In this document: positions 22,979-23,610 of the stretch, one piece after another | How the letters are laid out: each line of letters opens with the position of its first letter | Position numbering within the stretch: the stretch's first letter is position 1 | DNA from: CALFBG01 sp045110315 | GTDB lineage: Bacteria; Bacteroidota; Bacteroidia; Chitinophagales; Saprospiraceae | Length of the DNA: 23,610 bases | NCBI GenBank assembly: GCA_045110315.1 | Contig: JBGCFY010000174.1 | Span: forward strand, 1 to 23,610 | Direction: 5' to 3' | Position numbers and translations under genes: made by a program | Notes under the pieces: model-generated | What the model was told of the DNA's origin: nothing | What the model saw: the letters and a program-made list of their open reading frames with translations, nothing else | Databases searched by the model: none

Positions 22979-23610
22979 TTAGTGTGCAGACCATTCGATC
23001 GACTCTAAATCAACCCCTTCTTTGTACATTTCCCAAATTGGGCTCAAATCTCGCATATGTTGTACACCTTTCTTCAAGGCATCAATCGTGTAATCGATCT
23101 CTTCCTCAGTGGTGAATCTTCCTAAGCTAAAACGGATGGAAGAGTGAGCTAAATCATCACCTAGTCCCAATGCTACAAGCACGTAAGAAGGTTCTAAAGA
23201 AGCAGAGGTACAAGCAGAACCAGAAGATACACCTACATTTTGATTGAAAGTCATCATCAAACCCTCTCCCTCTACGTGCTTGAAAGAGATATTTGTAACG
23301 TGTGGCATTCGATTTTCTTTGCTACCGTTAAGATAAGTTTCTTCCATTTCCATAAGGGCATTTTCGAGCTTATCTCTCAATTTTGAAAGTCGTTCGGTAT
23401 CTTGCTGCATTTCTTTCCCCGCAAGTTCCGCCGCTTTACCAATACCAACGATGCCGGGAACATTCAATGTGCCAGAACGCATCCCTCTCTCGTGACCACC
23501 GCCATCCATTTGAGACGTTACTTTAACCCGTGGATTCTTACGATTGACGAAAAGTACACCAATACCTTTAGGACCATACATCTTGTGACCAGTAAAAGCC
23601 ATTAAGTGTA
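22979..23610 (-). CDS. iscS: Cysteine desulfurase IscS, C-terminal part (start outside window)
   Basis: Pyridoxal-phosphate enzyme that removes sulfur from cysteine and passes it as persulfide to IscU. The visible 210 or so residues are the C-terminal half of a chain of roughly 400; codons for His-Leu continue in frame upstream of the apparent ATG at 23602, which is an internal methionine in LMAFTGHKMYGPKGIG. The PLP-binding lysine is in FTGHK. GGGHERGMRSGTLNVPGIVG is the conserved substrate and cofactor loop, and the persulfide cysteine is in SSGSACTSASLEPS. The ending (SPIWEMYKEGVDLESIEWSAH) matches the housekeeping IscS form with the extension that docks IscU. The gene continues beyond 23610. 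Confidence 0.95.
   Translation of the reverse strand, partial: HLMAFTGHKMYGPKGIGVLFVNRKNPRVKVTSQMDGGGHERGMRSGTLNVPGIVGIGKAAELAGKEMQQDTERLSKLRDKLENALMEMEETYLNGSKENRMPHVTNISFKHVEGEGLMMTFNQNVGVSSGSACTSASLEPSYVLVALGLGDDLAHSSIRFSLGRFTTEEEIDYTIDALKKGVQHMRDLSPIWEMYKEGVDLESIEWSAH

Noticed and set aside
1..23610. CRISPR array, prophage, transposase, toxin-antitoxin or defence island
   Set aside because: No regularly spaced repeats, integrase, transposase motifs or defence-type domains were seen on either strand; every sizeable gene is a housekeeping, envelope or metabolic family.

Overview
The window reads as ordinary chromosome from a low-GC member of the Bacteroidota, most probably a Saprospiria-like marine or activated-sludge lineage (the class is my guess, low confidence). 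The phylum assignment rests on several signs seen directly: repeated TAnnTTTG -7 promoter boxes (best cases 2393-2400, 5350-5357, 19800-19807), genes that start without a purine-rich ribosome binding site, a protein with a C-terminal type IX secretion (T9SS) sorting domain, a secreted protein of the large Saprospira-type surface class, and a fused alpha/beta E1 dehydrogenase typical of the phylum.

Layout. 1-3430 (minus strand): a secreted surface protein cut by the window edge, imidazolonepropionase (hutI) standing without other hut genes, and a periplasmic thioredoxin fused to a SPOR domain. 4153-7925 (plus): a fatty-acid synthesis block, fabH, efp, accB, accC, closed by two hairpins. 8089-8292 is a 204-bp imperfect palindrome with a T19/A11 centre, just ahead of an MsbA-type ABC exporter (8326-10140). 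10375-12424 (plus): a T9SS-sorted secreted protein and a small outer-membrane barrel-like protein. 12562-13206 (minus): a hemolysin III/PAQR membrane protein, separated from the barrel gene by a hairpin that can serve both convergent genes. 13544-15303 (plus): PaaY-type gamma-carbonic-anhydrase-fold thioesterase and an enoyl-CoA hydratase/isomerase. 15393-19715 (plus): a probable operon of an unknown membrane protein, a transglutaminase-like protein, an E1 alpha-beta fusion and a short-chain dehydrogenase. 20379-21815 (plus): a class 3-like aldehyde dehydrogenase. 21967-23610 (minus): iscA, iscU and a partial iscS, facing the aldehyde dehydrogenase across a strong terminator.

Functionally the window mixes lipid synthesis and export (fabH, accBC, MsbA-like, aldehyde dehydrogenase), acyl-CoA chemistry (PaaY, enoyl-CoA hydratase, E1 fusion), iron-sulfur cluster assembly and envelope proteins. 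I found no phage, insertion sequence with a transposase, CRISPR array, toxin-antitoxin pair, defence gene, tRNA or rRNA.

I see no clear undescribed multi-gene system. The signals most worth following are non-coding: a promoter-to-terminator stretch with no gene (about 19814-20203) that could be an independent structured RNA, and the 8089-8292 palindromic element. All similarity statements come from reading motifs by eye; nothing was searched.
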